Assembly (NCBI GenBank): GCA_903885605.1
Contig: CAISJD010000129.1
Span: 1 to 33,973 of the forward strand
Source: an uncultured Chthonomonas sp.
GTDB taxonomy: Bacteria > Armatimonadota > Chthonomonadetes > Chthonomonadales > CAJBBX01
Direction: 5' to 3'
DNA length: 33,973 nt
Of the stretch, positions 7,896 to 18,000 are shown piece after piece. A program made the position numbers and the translations under genes. Within the stretch, counting starts at the first letter, position 1; each line of letters begins with the position of its first letter. The notes under the pieces are model-generated. The model saw only the letters and a list, made by a program, of their open reading frames with translations, did not search any database and was not told the origin of the DNA.

Positions 7896-10800
7896 TTACC
7901 GCAGGGGCGTCGGTGACGCCGCACGCAGCGTCACCGGCCCCAGCAGGCCCGACTCGGCCAGGGGCGAATCGGCCCGGTACGGGTTGTGCGTCACCGTGGC
8001 GACGCGCTTCCCCTCGGGCAGGGCCGCATCGCCGATCAGCCGGTTCTGCCACAGGTTCGTCACGCGAACCGCCAGCCGATTGGCGCCGGGCCTCAGCGCC
8101 GACGAGACATCCACGCGCCACGGCGGATGCCAGATCACGCCCAGCGCGTGGCCGTTGAGGCTCACCTCGGCCAGGTTCTTCAGCGAACCCAGGTCCAGCG
8201 TCACCGCCTTCTTGCCTGCTATCCACGCCGCCGGAGACTGGAACGTCGTCTCGTAGACGGCGGTGCCCGAGAAGTGGCGGATGCCCTCCTCCGGCCGCAG
8301 CGTCCAGTCGGTCAGGGCATCGAACGCCACCCGGCCGGGGCCGCCCCAGCGCGGCGCGAAGGTGACCGTCCACGGCCCCGCCACCTGCGCGGTCTCGGCT
8401 CCGGGCGCCGCGTGGCGCACGACCTTGCCCGATGCGTAGGTGGCTGTGATTTCGGCCGCCTGCCAGGACGTGAGCGTCGGCGTTCCGGCAGCGCCCCCGG
8501 CCACGTCGTCGGTGGGAGGCTCGGCATCGGCCTGAACCGATGGTATGCGGAGCACTCCGTTCTCCCGCACGGTGACGGCGCCCGGTTGGCCGTCGTAGAC
8601 GTACTCAACCCGTAGCTCCTTCACGTGGAAGGGCGCCGGATCGCCCCCCGCCAGGGAGTTCGTGGCATCCAGCTTGATGGCCCCGCCCCGCACCTGCGCC
8701 GCCACCCGGGCCGTCAGGTCCTGCGGCGTGCCGAAGCCGTCCGTGGCCCCGTAAAGCGCTCGGCGGATCTCCAGCGCGTGGCGGAGGGCCGCCGCGGTCA
8801 ACGTGGGCCGCCAATCGAGGCGCACCAGCCGGTCGCCGCCCTGGGGCCGATTTCGGAAGACCACGAAGAGGGCCTGGCCGGGACCGAACCGCAGGTCCAC
8901 GCTGGTGAGGCCGCCGGGCTCGCCGCGCCACACCGGGGCGGCCCGCACTGTGCCCGTCTCGGCGTCCCAGATCTCCGGCAGAAGGCCCGCCACGCGGAAC
9001 GTGCAGGTGGCCGCTGTCGAGAGCGGCTCCTGGTTGGTGATGAAGTAGACCTCGGCGCCGCCCACGCGCCGGTGGAGCCACAGCATGCGCGTGGTGTCGT
9101 CGGTGCGGATGGCGCAGTCGGGCCGCAACCGAAGGTCATCCAGCACGGGCTGCACGCGAGCCATGTCGCCGGTCCAGTAGACGCGCCCTTTGCCGACCCT
9201 GTTGCAGATCGTCTTCTTGCCGTCCAACCCGCCCCAGAGCTTCGCCGCCAGGCCGATCACCTCATCATCGGCTTGTGGGAACCCGGCGAGGCCGAAGGCG
9301 CGGTCCGGGCGTGGCCCAAACACGACGGCGCCCCGGCGCACCAGTTCGGCGACACGCCGCAGCACGCGGGGCGACATCGTGCGCTCGTTGGGCAGCGCGA
9401 GCAGCCGATAGGCGGCCCCGCTCGGCGCGATGATGCGCCCGTCGGCCACCCGCAGGCCCTGGAGCAGCATATCTCGATCAAGGCCGTCCAGCGCGTATCC
9501 CGCCGGCGTGGTGCGCATCGCGCGCCCCTCGCTGTTGAAGGAGTAGCCGTCCTCGCCCGCATAGGAGAGGATGTCGGCCACCGGCTTGCCGGCCTGGAGC
9601 AGGTACTGGCACCGGCCCAGGTAGGCGAAGTAGGCCTTGCCCTGCTCCCACCAGGTGAGGTTGCGGGTGAGGTGGATTCCGTTGCCCCAGGCCCAGCCCG
9701 GCTTGCGGTCGTCGGTCCAGCGCTGCCCCGCGTAGCTGTGGAAGTAGTAGCGGTTCACGCCCTGGGCGTAGATCCAGTCTCCCTGCGTCTTCATGCTCCA
9801 CGGGTCGAAGTTCCAGAGGTCGCCCGATGTGAAGGCTTCGGCGCCCACGATGGGCCGGCCGTAGACGTGCGCGGCGGAGGCGGCCATGCGGGAGATGCCG
9901 CCGTCATCCAGGTTGCCGAACCAGAACTCGCTCATGGGCATGTCGCTGACGCCGCTCGCCCGGAGCGCGTCGAAACCGCCGTTGCCGTAGGCCTCGGCGG
10001 AGCTCTTCAGCCCCTGTCGCCGCACGATGCGCGTGAAGGCGGCGTAGTAGTTCTCGTTCCAGAGGTCGGCCACGGTCCGGCGGAAGTCGTCCATGAACCG
10101 CTTGGTGGTCGCTTCGTCGTCCAGCGTCCTGCCGGTGAGGGCCGGGAGCCAGTTCCGCACTTCGTACCCCCGGAGCCGGTGGAACTCATCGGGGAGCGCG
10201 GGCGTCCAGTTCTGGTCGCCGCACTCATAGCTGTCGATGAGGCTGTAGGCGAGCGTCTTGCCCGCCAGCGGCCCCGCGTCGGCGATCACCTTGTTGACGA
10301 AGTTGCGGCAGTGGCTCTCAACGGCCTCGCGGCTCAGCTTGTCGCACTCGAGGCCCTCGCCCCACCGGGTCACGGGATGGTTCTTCTTGCCGATGGGCGT
10401 ATGGCCCAGCCGCAGGATCGTCCAATCGCCGGCGGGCGCGTCCCACTGGACCGAGCCGTCGGCGCCCAGGCGGTTCGTGAGGTCGACGACCGAGTTGCCC
10501 GGCACGATCCGCGGTCCCAGGTGGGTGATCAGGTCCACTTCGGCCACCGTGTTCGCCGTGGCGTCGGACTGGAAGGTGCGCCCCTGGCTCAGGTGGAACG
10601 CGAACCGGAAGACCCGGGCCGTGACGGGAGCGAAGCTTGCTGTCGTCTGCCATTCGACGCCGATATCGAGGAATGATTGCGGCATGGGGTAGCGGCCCAC
10701 GCTGCGGAAGGCGACGCCGTCGTCGGAGACCAGCAGCTCCAGATCGTCGCGGGTCCACTGCGGTCCGGGCGCCAGCCGGAAGCCGCAGGCGCTGACGGGG

Positions 10801-11477
10801 CGATCAAAGGTGAGGTCGAGATGCCCGTTGCGCTGCGCGTCGAAGGGCGTGGTGAGGTAAGTGCCGGGATCGCCGTCGAAGAGGAGCGCCGCATCGGCCG
10901 CCGGGCCGCCGCCCGTGGAGACCGCGGGCCGATGGTCGCGCACCGGCCGATCCTTCTCCACATCCGGGGTGGGAAAGGCCAGTAGCGCGATGTCGCGGTA
11001 GTGGCCCAGGCGCGTGGTGGGCTGGGGCAGCCGCGCCGCCACGGGCCCGCCGCCTCGCACCTGCACTTCCGACCAGGTCAGCGCCTGCATGGCCTCGGCC
11101 GGCCGCACCCACGGGCCGCCGCTGCTGCTCCAGCCCTCGCAGTTGAAGAAGCCCAGCTCCAGGCCCAGCCTGCCGGCCTCGCGCACGGCGTGCTGCGTCA
11201 TCTTGCGCCAGGCGGGCGTCATGAAGGGTGCGGGGCCGTCGGCAGCGAAGGGGATGTTGGCGATGGTGCCGCCGCCGATGCCCACGCGCTTCAAGGCCTC
11301 CAGGTCGGCCGTGATGCCGGCCTGCGACACGTTGCCCGCCAACCAGTGCCACCAGACCTGCGGCCAGGCCGAGACGGGCGGGGTGCGGAAGCCGCGCTCC
11401 AGGTCGTCGGCGCGGGCTCCGGCAGCGGAGAGGGCCGCGATGGTGGCGAACATGGGCATGAGACGGGTGGCGAGCAT
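7896..11477 (-). CDS. GH106-type alpha-L-rhamnosidase, secreted
   Basis: The protein has 1193 aa. The ATG at 11475-11477 follows GGAGG with six bases between and opens a signal peptide ending near ARA-DD (residue 24). The sequence starts in typical GH106 fashion with a WPQVWWHWLAGNVS segment, an FFNCEGWSSSGGPW stretch near residue 110, then DSYECGDQNWTP with Glu418 and GAEAFTSGDLW with Glu547, both conserved-looking acids in likely active-site loops, and HSYAGQRWTDDRKPGW. Residues about 1060-1170 form a galactose-binding-like sandwich (SLNGHALGVIWHPPWRVDV). GH106 enzymes remove terminal alpha-L-rhamnose from pectic rhamnogalacturonan or plant glycosides by inversion. I infer the role of the two Glu residues from position, not alignment. 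The length is within the usual 1000-1200 range. Confidence 0.87.
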   Translation of the reverse strand: MLATRLMPMFATIAALSAAGARADDLERGFRTPPVSAWPQVWWHWLAGNVSQAGITADLEALKRVGIGGGTIANIPFAADGPAPFMTPAWRKMTQHAVREAGRLGLELGFFNCEGWSSSGGPWVRPAEAMQALTWSEVQVRGGGPVAARLPQPTTRLGHYRDIALLAFPTPDVEKDRPVRDHRPAVSTGGGPAADAALLFDGDPGTYLTTPFDAQRNGHLDLTFDRPVSACGFRLAPGPQWTRDDLELLVSDDGVAFRSVGRYPMPQSFLDIGVEWQTTASFAPVTARVFRFAFHLSQGRTFQSDATANTVAEVDLITHLGPRIVPGNSVVDLTNRLGADGSVQWDAPAGDWTILRLGHTPIGKKNHPVTRWGEGLECDKLSREAVESHCRNFVNKVIADAGPLAGKTLAYSLIDSYECGDQNWTPALPDEFHRLRGYEVRNWLPALTGRTLDDEATTKRFMDDFRRTVADLWNENYYAAFTRIVRRQGLKSSAEAYGNGGFDALRASGVSDMPMSEFWFGNLDDGGISRMAASAAHVYGRPIVGAEAFTSGDLWNFDPWSMKTQGDWIYAQGVNRYYFHSYAGQRWTDDRKPGWAWGNGIHLTRNLTWWEQGKAYFAYLGRCQYLLQAGKPVADILSYAGEDGYSFNSEGRAMRTTPAGYALDGLDRDMLLQGLRVADGRIIAPSGAAYRLLALPNERTMSPRVLRRVAELVRRGAVVFGPRPDRAFGLAGFPQADDEVIGLAAKLWGGLDGKKTICNRVGKGRVYWTGDMARVQPVLDDLRLRPDCAIRTDDTTRMLWLHRRVGGAEVYFITNQEPLSTAATCTFRVAGLLPEIWDAETGTVRAAPVWRGEPGGLTSVDLRFGPGQALFVVFRNRPQGGDRLVRLDWRPTLTAAALRHALEIRRALYGATDGFGTPQDLTARVAAQVRGGAIKLDATNSLAGGDPAPFHVKELRVEYVYDGQPGAVTVRENGVLRIPSVQADAEPPTDDVAGGAAGTPTLTSWQAAEITATYASGKVVRHAAPGAETAQVAGPWTVTFAPRWGGPGRVAFDALTDWTLRPEEGIRHFSGTAVYETTFQSPAAWIAGKKAVTLDLGSLKNLAEVSLNGHALGVIWHPPWRVDVSSALRPGANRLAVRVTNLWQNRLIGDAALPEGKRVATVTHNPYRADSPLAESGLLGPVTLRAASPTPLR

Positions 11478-11702
11478 GGCGTTCCTCCGGCGGCCTGTTT
11501 GGCAGCGACCAGGCGAGGCAAGCATACCCGCAGCCACGGGGCAGGCGGGTGCCGTGTATGGTTTGGTGTGGGTGCAGCGTGGTTCGGACCGGTATATTAG
11601 ACGGCTGTCTACTTGTATCAGTCGGGCCGAGTGATCACAATGTGCTCATCAGCAGTGTAGCGCTCAACTACCTGGCACCCGTATCCAACAGAGAAGATGT
11701 AT

Positions 11703-12143
11703 ATGCAGATGTTACCATGGTCCTACCGCCTTCCTGTCGTTCTGATGTTAGCTGTTGTTCTCAGTTCCACCGCCTTGGCAACGGTTCCGAGCTGTGGCAT
11801 CAGTGCACAGCAAGACGTACCATCCTCAGGCTATGACCGTCTCACTTACTGGGCTGCGCCGACGACGTCGTGGACTGTGATCGGTCGGTTCTGGCAGGGC
11901 GACTACGTGCCTGCGAACACAAACGACGCTGGCGGCAATCCGACCGACGCGAGTATCGACTCCGGTACTGCGGCCATGGACATCGATCATCAGACCGTCA
12001 AGGACTACAACGCGCAACTGCGAATACAGGATCTGTACAATCAAGGAGGCAAAGACTACTACTACGCGTATCGAATGCGGAACCAGAAGACAAGCACTGT
12101 TGTGGTGATTGAATGGACTCCGTTATTCATTCGCTACTGGTAG
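11703..12143 (+). CDS. Small secreted protein, no recognised family
   Basis: The predicted product has 146 aa and is not recognised. It begins with a clear signal peptide (hydrophobic core LPVVLMLAVVLSSTALA), leaving a mature part of about 118 residues rich in Tyr, Thr, Asn and Asp, with one Cys and an aromatic C-terminus. ATG codons occur at 11697, 11703 and 11709 in frame; I chose 11703 because GAGAAG at 11691-11696 lies six bases upstream, but 11697 is nearly as good. Its DNA is visibly less GC-rich than everything around it and uses many A/T-ending codons, which suggests recent acquisition or relaxed codon selection. It overlaps the next gene by 31 bp. The secreted, compact, aromatic-rich nature would fit a small extracellular or binding protein, but no function is claimed. 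Confidence 0.6.
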   Translation: MQMLPWSYRLPVVLMLAVVLSSTALATVPSCGISAQQDVPSSGYDRLTYWAAPTTSWTVIGRFWQGDYVPANTNDAGGNPTDASIDSGTAAMDIDHQTVKDYNAQLRIQDLYNQGGKDYYYAYRMRNQKTSTVVVIEWTPLFIRYW

Positions 12144-13684
12144 CCTGCTTCACGGTCGTTCCCATCGCGATGGGCCAGGCGCCGTCGGGCCTTGTTGGCG
12201 GCGCCAGGGTCCCGGCTCGCGCGCCTGCGTGGGCGAAGGCGGCTGAGCTTCAGCGCGAGGTAACGCTCGCCGTGCACGGCGAGCCGCTGGCCGTGGCCTG
12301 TGAGCGGCTGAGCGCTGCCTCGGGTGCGCGGATTTCGTGCGAATCGGCGCTCGCGGAGCAGCGCGTCAGCCTGGTCGCCGCTCCGGCGCAGCTTGGGCTC
12401 CTGATGCTGCGCCTGGCCGATGCGCTCAACCACACGCAGACGCCGGGCCGCATGGCGGAATGGGAGACTGGTGACGCGTCCGGCGAGGAGCGCTACCTTC
12501 TGCGCCGCCTGCCCGGGGCCGAGGGGGCATTCCGTGCGGAGCTTGACCGACCGCGTGCCACCGCCCTGCGCTGGTTGGGAGCCCTGCGCGAGTTCGGCGC
12601 CACAGGCCGCACGGATTCGCCGGAAGGGGCCGATTGCCCGGTTCTGGCGGACCTGAGGGCCGAGCCTGCCGACAGCGAGTTCAGCGATGCCCGGCTCGCC
12701 GTGCAGGCGCTGGGCAACGCGCCGCTCCCGGCCATCGACACCCTCCTGGCCACCGGTGGAGCGAGCGTCGATGTGCCCGGGCCGCCGGGCGCGGAGGGCC
12801 TACCGACGCGGCGGAAACTGCGCCTCTCGCTGTCGCCGGGGCCTGGTGTCGGCGTTTATGACCTCACGCTAGCGGTACGGCAGGGCCTGGGCGGCGCTGC
12901 CCCCGAGGTCGGCTACACCCTCGACACGCTGGGCCTGGGTCAACCAAGCGCCGAGACGCTCCAGGCCGAGGCCAAGCGGGATGCGGCTTCCGGTCCCGAG
13001 ATCGACCTCTTCCGCGATGCCGGCCCGGGCGCGGGCACGGCCGTAACCTCGTTGGCCACGGCGCTGCGGCTCTGGTCACGGGCCTCCGGCCGCACTGTAG
13101 TGGCCGAGGTCTTCCTCAAGCCGCGTGCATCGCTGACCTGCACCCGAGGAGCGCCCGACCAGGTGCTGACGGCGATCTGCCGGACGTTCGCCTGCGACTG
13201 GAGGCGTATCGGCGACGTCACGGTCGTCTGGAGCCGGACCTGGGCGCAGGACCGTGAGGCCGACGTCGGCGCAGGGCAGTTGGCGGCGCTGTCGCGGGAC
13301 CTTGCCGGCGGCGGCAAGCCTGCGGTCCGGGCCCTCGCGGAGATCGGCAGGTTGCCCGGCCCCAAGTTCGAGACGGCGGCAAGGTGCCTGGAGCAGGCGC
13401 AGCTCCAGGGCGGTCGCGTAGCCGGTGTTTGCCGCTTGCTCGGTGCGCTATCCGCGCCGGGCCTCGACCGTGCCCTCAACGGCGATGAAGCCAACCTTGC
13501 CCTGACGGATGAACGCGCCCGGGTCGTCGCCTCGCTCCTGGGCCACCCGCCGGCGCCGCCGGTCCGCGCCTCGGTGCGTTTGGACGCAAACGGTGCAAGC
13601 GGCGTCGTTACGCTGAAGGATAGCAGCGGGCGCGGCGGCGCCGAGGTCAGGCTGGCGCTTCGGCATCGCTCACCGCCTGAATAG
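12113..13684 (+). CDS. Secreted protein with two STN/secretin N0-like domains
   Basis: The predicted product has 523 aa. It starts inside the previous gene, with a signal-peptide-like N-terminus (SLLVACFTVVPIAMGQA); no strong ribosome site is visible, so translation may be coupled to the upstream gene. Residues about 38-120 (VTLAVHGEPL, LSAASGARISC) follow the same pattern as the N0/STN region of the secretin encoded at 29968 (VTLDFRNASV, LSRASGIPIV). A second such unit appears at about 310-385 (LWSRASGRTVV, LTAICRTFACDWRRIGDVTVVW). STN domains are periplasmic modules in secretins and TonB-dependent receptors. No beta-barrel follows here, so it is neither. The rest is low-similarity sequence. 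It may be a periplasmic sensor or a docking protein; the function is unknown. Confidence 0.65.
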   Translation: MDSVIHSLLVACFTVVPIAMGQAPSGLVGGARVPARAPAWAKAAELQREVTLAVHGEPLAVACERLSAASGARISCESALAEQRVSLVAAPAQLGLLMLRLADALNHTQTPGRMAEWETGDASGEERYLLRRLPGAEGAFRAELDRPRATALRWLGALREFGATGRTDSPEGADCPVLADLRAEPADSEFSDARLAVQALGNAPLPAIDTLLATGGASVDVPGPPGAEGLPTRRKLRLSLSPGPGVGVYDLTLAVRQGLGGAAPEVGYTLDTLGLGQPSAETLQAEAKRDAASGPEIDLFRDAGPGAGTAVTSLATALRLWSRASGRTVVAEVFLKPRASLTCTRGAPDQVLTAICRTFACDWRRIGDVTVVWSRTWAQDREADVGAGQLAALSRDLAGGGKPAVRALAEIGRLPGPKFETAARCLEQAQLQGGRVAGVCRLLGALSAPGLDRALNGDEANLALTDERARVVASLLGHPPAPPVRASVRLDANGASGVVTLKDSSGRGGAEVRLALRHRSPPE

Positions 13685-13752
13685 CCCGCCGCCGCCGTAC
13701 CGGCTCCACGCCGGGCGGAACGGGTAGACTGCGCGCAGGAGAGCCGCGCAGC

Positions 13753-15015
13753 ATGGAGCAACCTCAACCGAGCCGACCCCCTGCATCGCGCTTCCCCGCC
13801 CTGGCGCACCGCGACTTCAGGCTGATCTGGATCGGCCAGACGATCTCCGTGGCGGGCACGCAGATGCAGTCGGCCGCGCTCCTGTGGCACCTCAACGCGC
13901 TCACGCATTCGCCGGTGGCTCTGGGCCTCATGGGGCTCTACCGCGCGCTGCCCATGATCGCCCTCTCCATCGCAGGCGGCGCCGTGGCCGACTCCGCCGA
14001 CCGGCGCCGGGTGCTTATCGTCACGCAGGTCCTGCTGGGCCTCTCCGCCGCCGCGCTGGCCGCCGCGACGGGTGCGGGCCATGCCACGGCCGCCCTCCTC
14101 TACGGCATCACGGCCGTCAACGCGGCCACGCAGGCGTTCGGCAATCCCTCCAGACAGGCCCTCATGCCCAACTTGGTGCCCCGGGAGGACTTCGGCAACG
14201 CCGTCTCGCTCAACTCCATCGCAACCAACACCGCCGCCATCGTCGGCCCCGCCGCCGCGGGCTTGCTGGTGGCCCGCGTGGGCATGGCCGCCGTCTACTG
14301 GGTGAACGCCGCGTCATTCGTCGCCGTCATCGCGGCCCTGCTGGCGATCCGCCCCAAGGACGCCAGACCCGAGGGCCCCGGGCCCGGCATGGGGCTGGGC
14401 GCCGCCGCCGAGGGCCTCCGCTTCGTCTTCCGAACGCCGATCCTGGTCTGGACCATGGGGCTCGACTTCACCGCCACGTTCTTCTCCACGGCTTCGTCCC
14501 TCCTGCCCATCTTCGCCACCGATGTGCTGAAGGTCGGCGCCGAGGGCTACGGCCTGCTGGCCGCGGCGGAGGGGATGGGATCGCTGGCCGCGGGCTCCAT
14601 CATGGCGATGCGGCGGCCGCCTCGACGGCCCGGCCGCGCGATCCTGACGGCGGTGACCCTCTACGGCGTCGCCACCGCCCTCTTCGGCCTGTCGCGCACC
14701 ATGTGGGTGGCCTTCGCCACGCTGGCCCTGCTGGGCGCCGGCGATACCGTGAGCACCATCCTGCGTCAAACCTTGCGGCAGATGGTCACGCCGGACCGCC
14801 TGCGCGGCCGCATGACGGCGGTGAACATGCTCTTCGTCATGGGCGGGCCGCAGCTGGGCAACCTGGAGGCCGGGCTGGTGGCGGGCCTCTGGGGCGTGCC
14901 CTTCTCGATCGCATCCGGCGGCCTGGCCTGCGTGCTCGTGGCGGGTCTGGTCTGGTGGCGTGGCCGCGCCCTGGCGGACTACCGCGACGGCACGCACGCA
15001 AGGAGGCTTCCATGA
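13753..15015 (+). CDS. MFS transporter, MFS_3/EntS-like exporter family
   Basis: The protein has 420 aa and about 12 predicted membrane segments, and is typical in length for the major facilitator superfamily. It opens with FRLIWIGQTISVAGTQMQ, followed by a loop 2-3 motif resembling the MFS signature (GGAVADSADRRRVLI), and QAFGNPSRQALMPNLVP. These segments are characteristic of the MFS_3 group that contains the enterobactin exporter EntS and many drug or metabolite exporters. An AGGAGAG site precedes the ATG. The stop codon overlaps the start of the next gene in ATGA, so the two are translationally coupled; the transporter may handle a product linked to that secreted protein. The substrate cannot be read from sequence. 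Confidence 0.88.
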   Translation: MEQPQPSRPPASRFPALAHRDFRLIWIGQTISVAGTQMQSAALLWHLNALTHSPVALGLMGLYRALPMIALSIAGGAVADSADRRRVLIVTQVLLGLSAAALAAATGAGHATAALLYGITAVNAATQAFGNPSRQALMPNLVPREDFGNAVSLNSIATNTAAIVGPAAAGLLVARVGMAAVYWVNAASFVAVIAALLAIRPKDARPEGPGPGMGLGAAAEGLRFVFRTPILVWTMGLDFTATFFSTASSLLPIFATDVLKVGAEGYGLLAAAEGMGSLAAGSIMAMRRPPRRPGRAILTAVTLYGVATALFGLSRTMWVAFATLALLGAGDTVSTILRQTLRQMVTPDRLRGRMTAVNMLFVMGGPQLGNLEAGLVAGLWGVPFSIASGGLACVLVAGLVWWRGRALADYRDGTHARRLP

Positions 15016-18000
15016 TCCAGCGAACCCTCGCCTCGCTCCTGCTTGCGGTCTGCGCGTCCGCGGCCATGGCCGGTCCCGAAGCGCCGGCGAACCCCGGCTT
15101 TGAGCGCGGCTCCGCGGGATGGACGCTGACCGCCGGCCCCTACGGCCGCCCGGCGCAGGGCTCCGCGGAGGCAGCGCGCGTGGCGAAGGGCCTCGGACGC
15201 GCAGGATCAGCCGCCCTGCAACTGGACGCCCGGGGCCGCTCCAGGGAAGTGGACGCCTACTCGGCGCCCGTGCCCGTGGCGCCCGGCCGGGGCTGGCGCC
15301 TCGCCGCCTGGGTGCGCGCCCTCTCGCCGAAGTCCGACTACAAGGTGACCATCGACTGGCAGGATCCGCGCGGCAAGCACCTGAGCTATGACAACGACTG
15401 GCGCGGACGCGGCGAGCCCGGCCCCTACGCCCGGCATGGCGGCGTCTTCGTGGCGCCGGAGGGAGCGGCCCGGGCGGTGCTCATCCTGGGAGTGCAGCCA
15501 CGCTCCTGCTGCCTGTTCGACGACATCAGCCTCACCGACGCCGGTCCCGCCGAGCCGATAGGCGCCCGGCCGCGGCGGAACGGCGACGGCGCCGCGGCCA
15601 TCAGCGGCCCCGGCCGGGTGACTGCGGGCGCCTACGCCTCCTGGCGCGCTACCTACACCTGCGGCGCGAGCGGCCTCCCGGTACGCGGCGTCATCGCCCT
15701 GCGGCGGATGCCTACCTCGCTGGACTGGTCCGATCCGCAGGGCATCGACCCCAGGGCCGAGGGCGCCGTCCGCGTTCGCGGGCCACAGGGCTCAGAGTTC
15801 CAGGTGGAGCGCGGACAGGCCGGGGTGCTGCTGGTGCGCCTGGTCTGGCCCGCCCTGCAGCCGGGACAGGCCGTGGAGATCAGCATCGGCGACCGATCCG
15901 GCGGCGGCCCCGGCCTGCGCGCGCAACGGACGGCCGCCACGGGCGTGCGCTGGGTTGCCGGCTCCGACTGCAAGGCCGACGGTGACACGCCGGACCTGGC
16001 CCAGACCGAGGGCGGCCGTTTCGACGTCATGCCCGACCGGCCGGTGCGCCTCCGCGTCGTCTGCCCCAGCGTGGTCGAGGCAGGCAAGTCCGTGGCGGCC
16101 CGCGTCGAGGCGCTGGACCGGTGGGGCAATGTCTGCGCCGCGCCGGCCGCGCCCGTGCGCTGGAGCGGCGCCTCCGCGGTGCGCCCACTGCCCGACGGGG
16201 GCTACGCACTGGCCTTCGGCCGCGCCGGTCCGGCCCGGCTCGAGGCGCGCGCCGGGACCATCGCCGGCACAGCGGAGCCCATCGTGGTGGAGCCGCTACC
16301 CATGCCGCCCATCAACTCGTCGCCACGGCCCACTGGCCGCATGTTCGGTCGCTGCGGCGTCATCCTGAACGGCCGAGTGGCGCTCCTCTTCCCGCCGGCG
16401 GGGGCTGCCTACGGACCGGTGATCCTATACACGCGTTCCGGCCTCGGCTGGACGCGGTTGGGGACGATCACCTCCCCCGCGCGGCTGGCGCTGGGCTCCG
16501 GCGCTCCCGCCCTCTCACCGATCCCCGGAGCCGACGTGCGCTTCGGTCCGCCTGTTGTCACGATGCGCGACGGCCGAGCCGAGGCTGTGCTGCGCGGCTC
16601 CGAGGGCGGCGCGAGCGTCGTAGCCCGCTTCACGGTCTCGCCCGACACTCCCATGGTCGCGTTGCAGGTGACGGCCACGCCGCCGGCCGGTGAGTCGGTG
16701 GCCTGCCTCTACGCGCCGCTGCTTCGGGCCGGAGACGGCGCCTTCGGGCGCAACCACGCCGGGGCGCTCTTCCCAGGGCTGGAGTACCTGGCGCCCGGGG
16801 AGGCCTCCTCCAGCGACCGCGGCGTGGCGTGGAAGATCCGCGACCGGCGCGTCCCGCACCCTTACAAGGTCACCGTGCCGCTCATGGCGGCGGTCGGGGA
16901 GCAGGGGCTCTGCGCCATCGCCTGGGACCCGAACCAGCGCTGGGACGGCCGCAACCCGCTGCCCCTGGCCCGTTTCGAGGCGCCCAGCCCCGACGGCGCC
17001 GATAATCTGGCCATGGGCCTCTCCGCGCCCGGCTTCCGCCGAGGCCTCCCCGAGAACCGCCTGCCCGGCCCGCTGCCCGGCGCCTCCGGGAAGCCCATCG
17101 CCCTGAGCTGCAAGCTTTTTGTCATGCCCAGCGGCGCGCGGGCGCCGGACGCAATCGCCGCCTGGGCCGCGGCGCACCCCATGCCGGCGCTTCGCCGTCC
17201 CCGGTCCGAGCAGGCGGAGGCGGCCCTCTGCGCCCGGGCCTTCGCGCGGACCTGCTGGGTCGAGGGCGTCCGGGGCTGGTACACGGCCGTGGGCCTGAAG
17301 CCCGGCTACGCCGACGACATCGCCGCGCGGGCGTTGCAGCTGGGCGCCGCCATGGAGCCCGGAGACGCGGCGCTATCCGCCTCCAACGTGGCCCGCCAGG
17401 CCATGGAAGCCGTGGGCGGCCCCGGCGGCCCCTCTACCCTCCTGCTGGCGGGCGATCCCGAGCGCGCCGTCGAGGCCCTGCGCGGCGCGGCCTATGGCCG
17501 CATGGCGCAGCAACTCCCCGACGGCGGCTGGGCGTTCAGTCACATATTCGGCGCGCAGGGGCCGCGAGCGACGCTGGCCGAGCCCGGTGACGTGGAGCTC
17601 GGCTCCTGTGCCACCGCACTGGAGACGGTGCTGGCCTACGCGGCCGCCACGGGCGACCCCGCCGCCGTCCGGGCCGGCCTGCGCGGGCTGGAGCGCCTGG
17701 ACCGCTTCGTGAAGCCGGCGGGCGCCGAGAGCTGGGAGGTGCCCTTCACCTGCCCCAACCTCCGAGCCGCCGCGCTGGCCGTGCGCTGTTTCCTGCGCGG
17801 CTACCAGATCACGCAGGACCCCGCCCACCTCGCCTCGGCGCATCGCTGGGCCATGGCCGGGCTGGCGTTCGTCTGCCTCTGGGAGCCGGCGGACCGGCCG
17901 GTGATGCCGGGGGCCACCATCTCCGTCATGGGCACCACCTTCTTCGACCAGGGCTGGTTCGGCCGGCCGGTGCAGTGGGTCGGCCTCGCCTATGCCGAGG

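Noticed and set aside
6293-7924. 543-codon minus-strand frame opposite the GH5-like gene
   Set aside because: No recognisable domain or signal; the sense strand has catalytic motifs.
8625-10676. 683-codon plus-strand frame opposite the rhamnosidase gene
   Set aside because: The composition is typical of an antisense GC-rich frame, and the minus strand encodes a full GH106 protein with a signal peptide.
11593-11598. TATATT as a -10 box for the small secreted protein gene
   Set aside because: It is a fair -10 match, but no acceptable -35 lies 16-18 bp upstream, and it is about 100 bp from the start, so I do not list it as a promoter.
11478-11702. The gap between the rhamnosidase and the small secreted gene as a site for an RNA gene or attachment site
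   Set aside because: I saw no tRNA-like fold, long inverted repeat or terminal duplication; it probably holds the two divergent promoters only.
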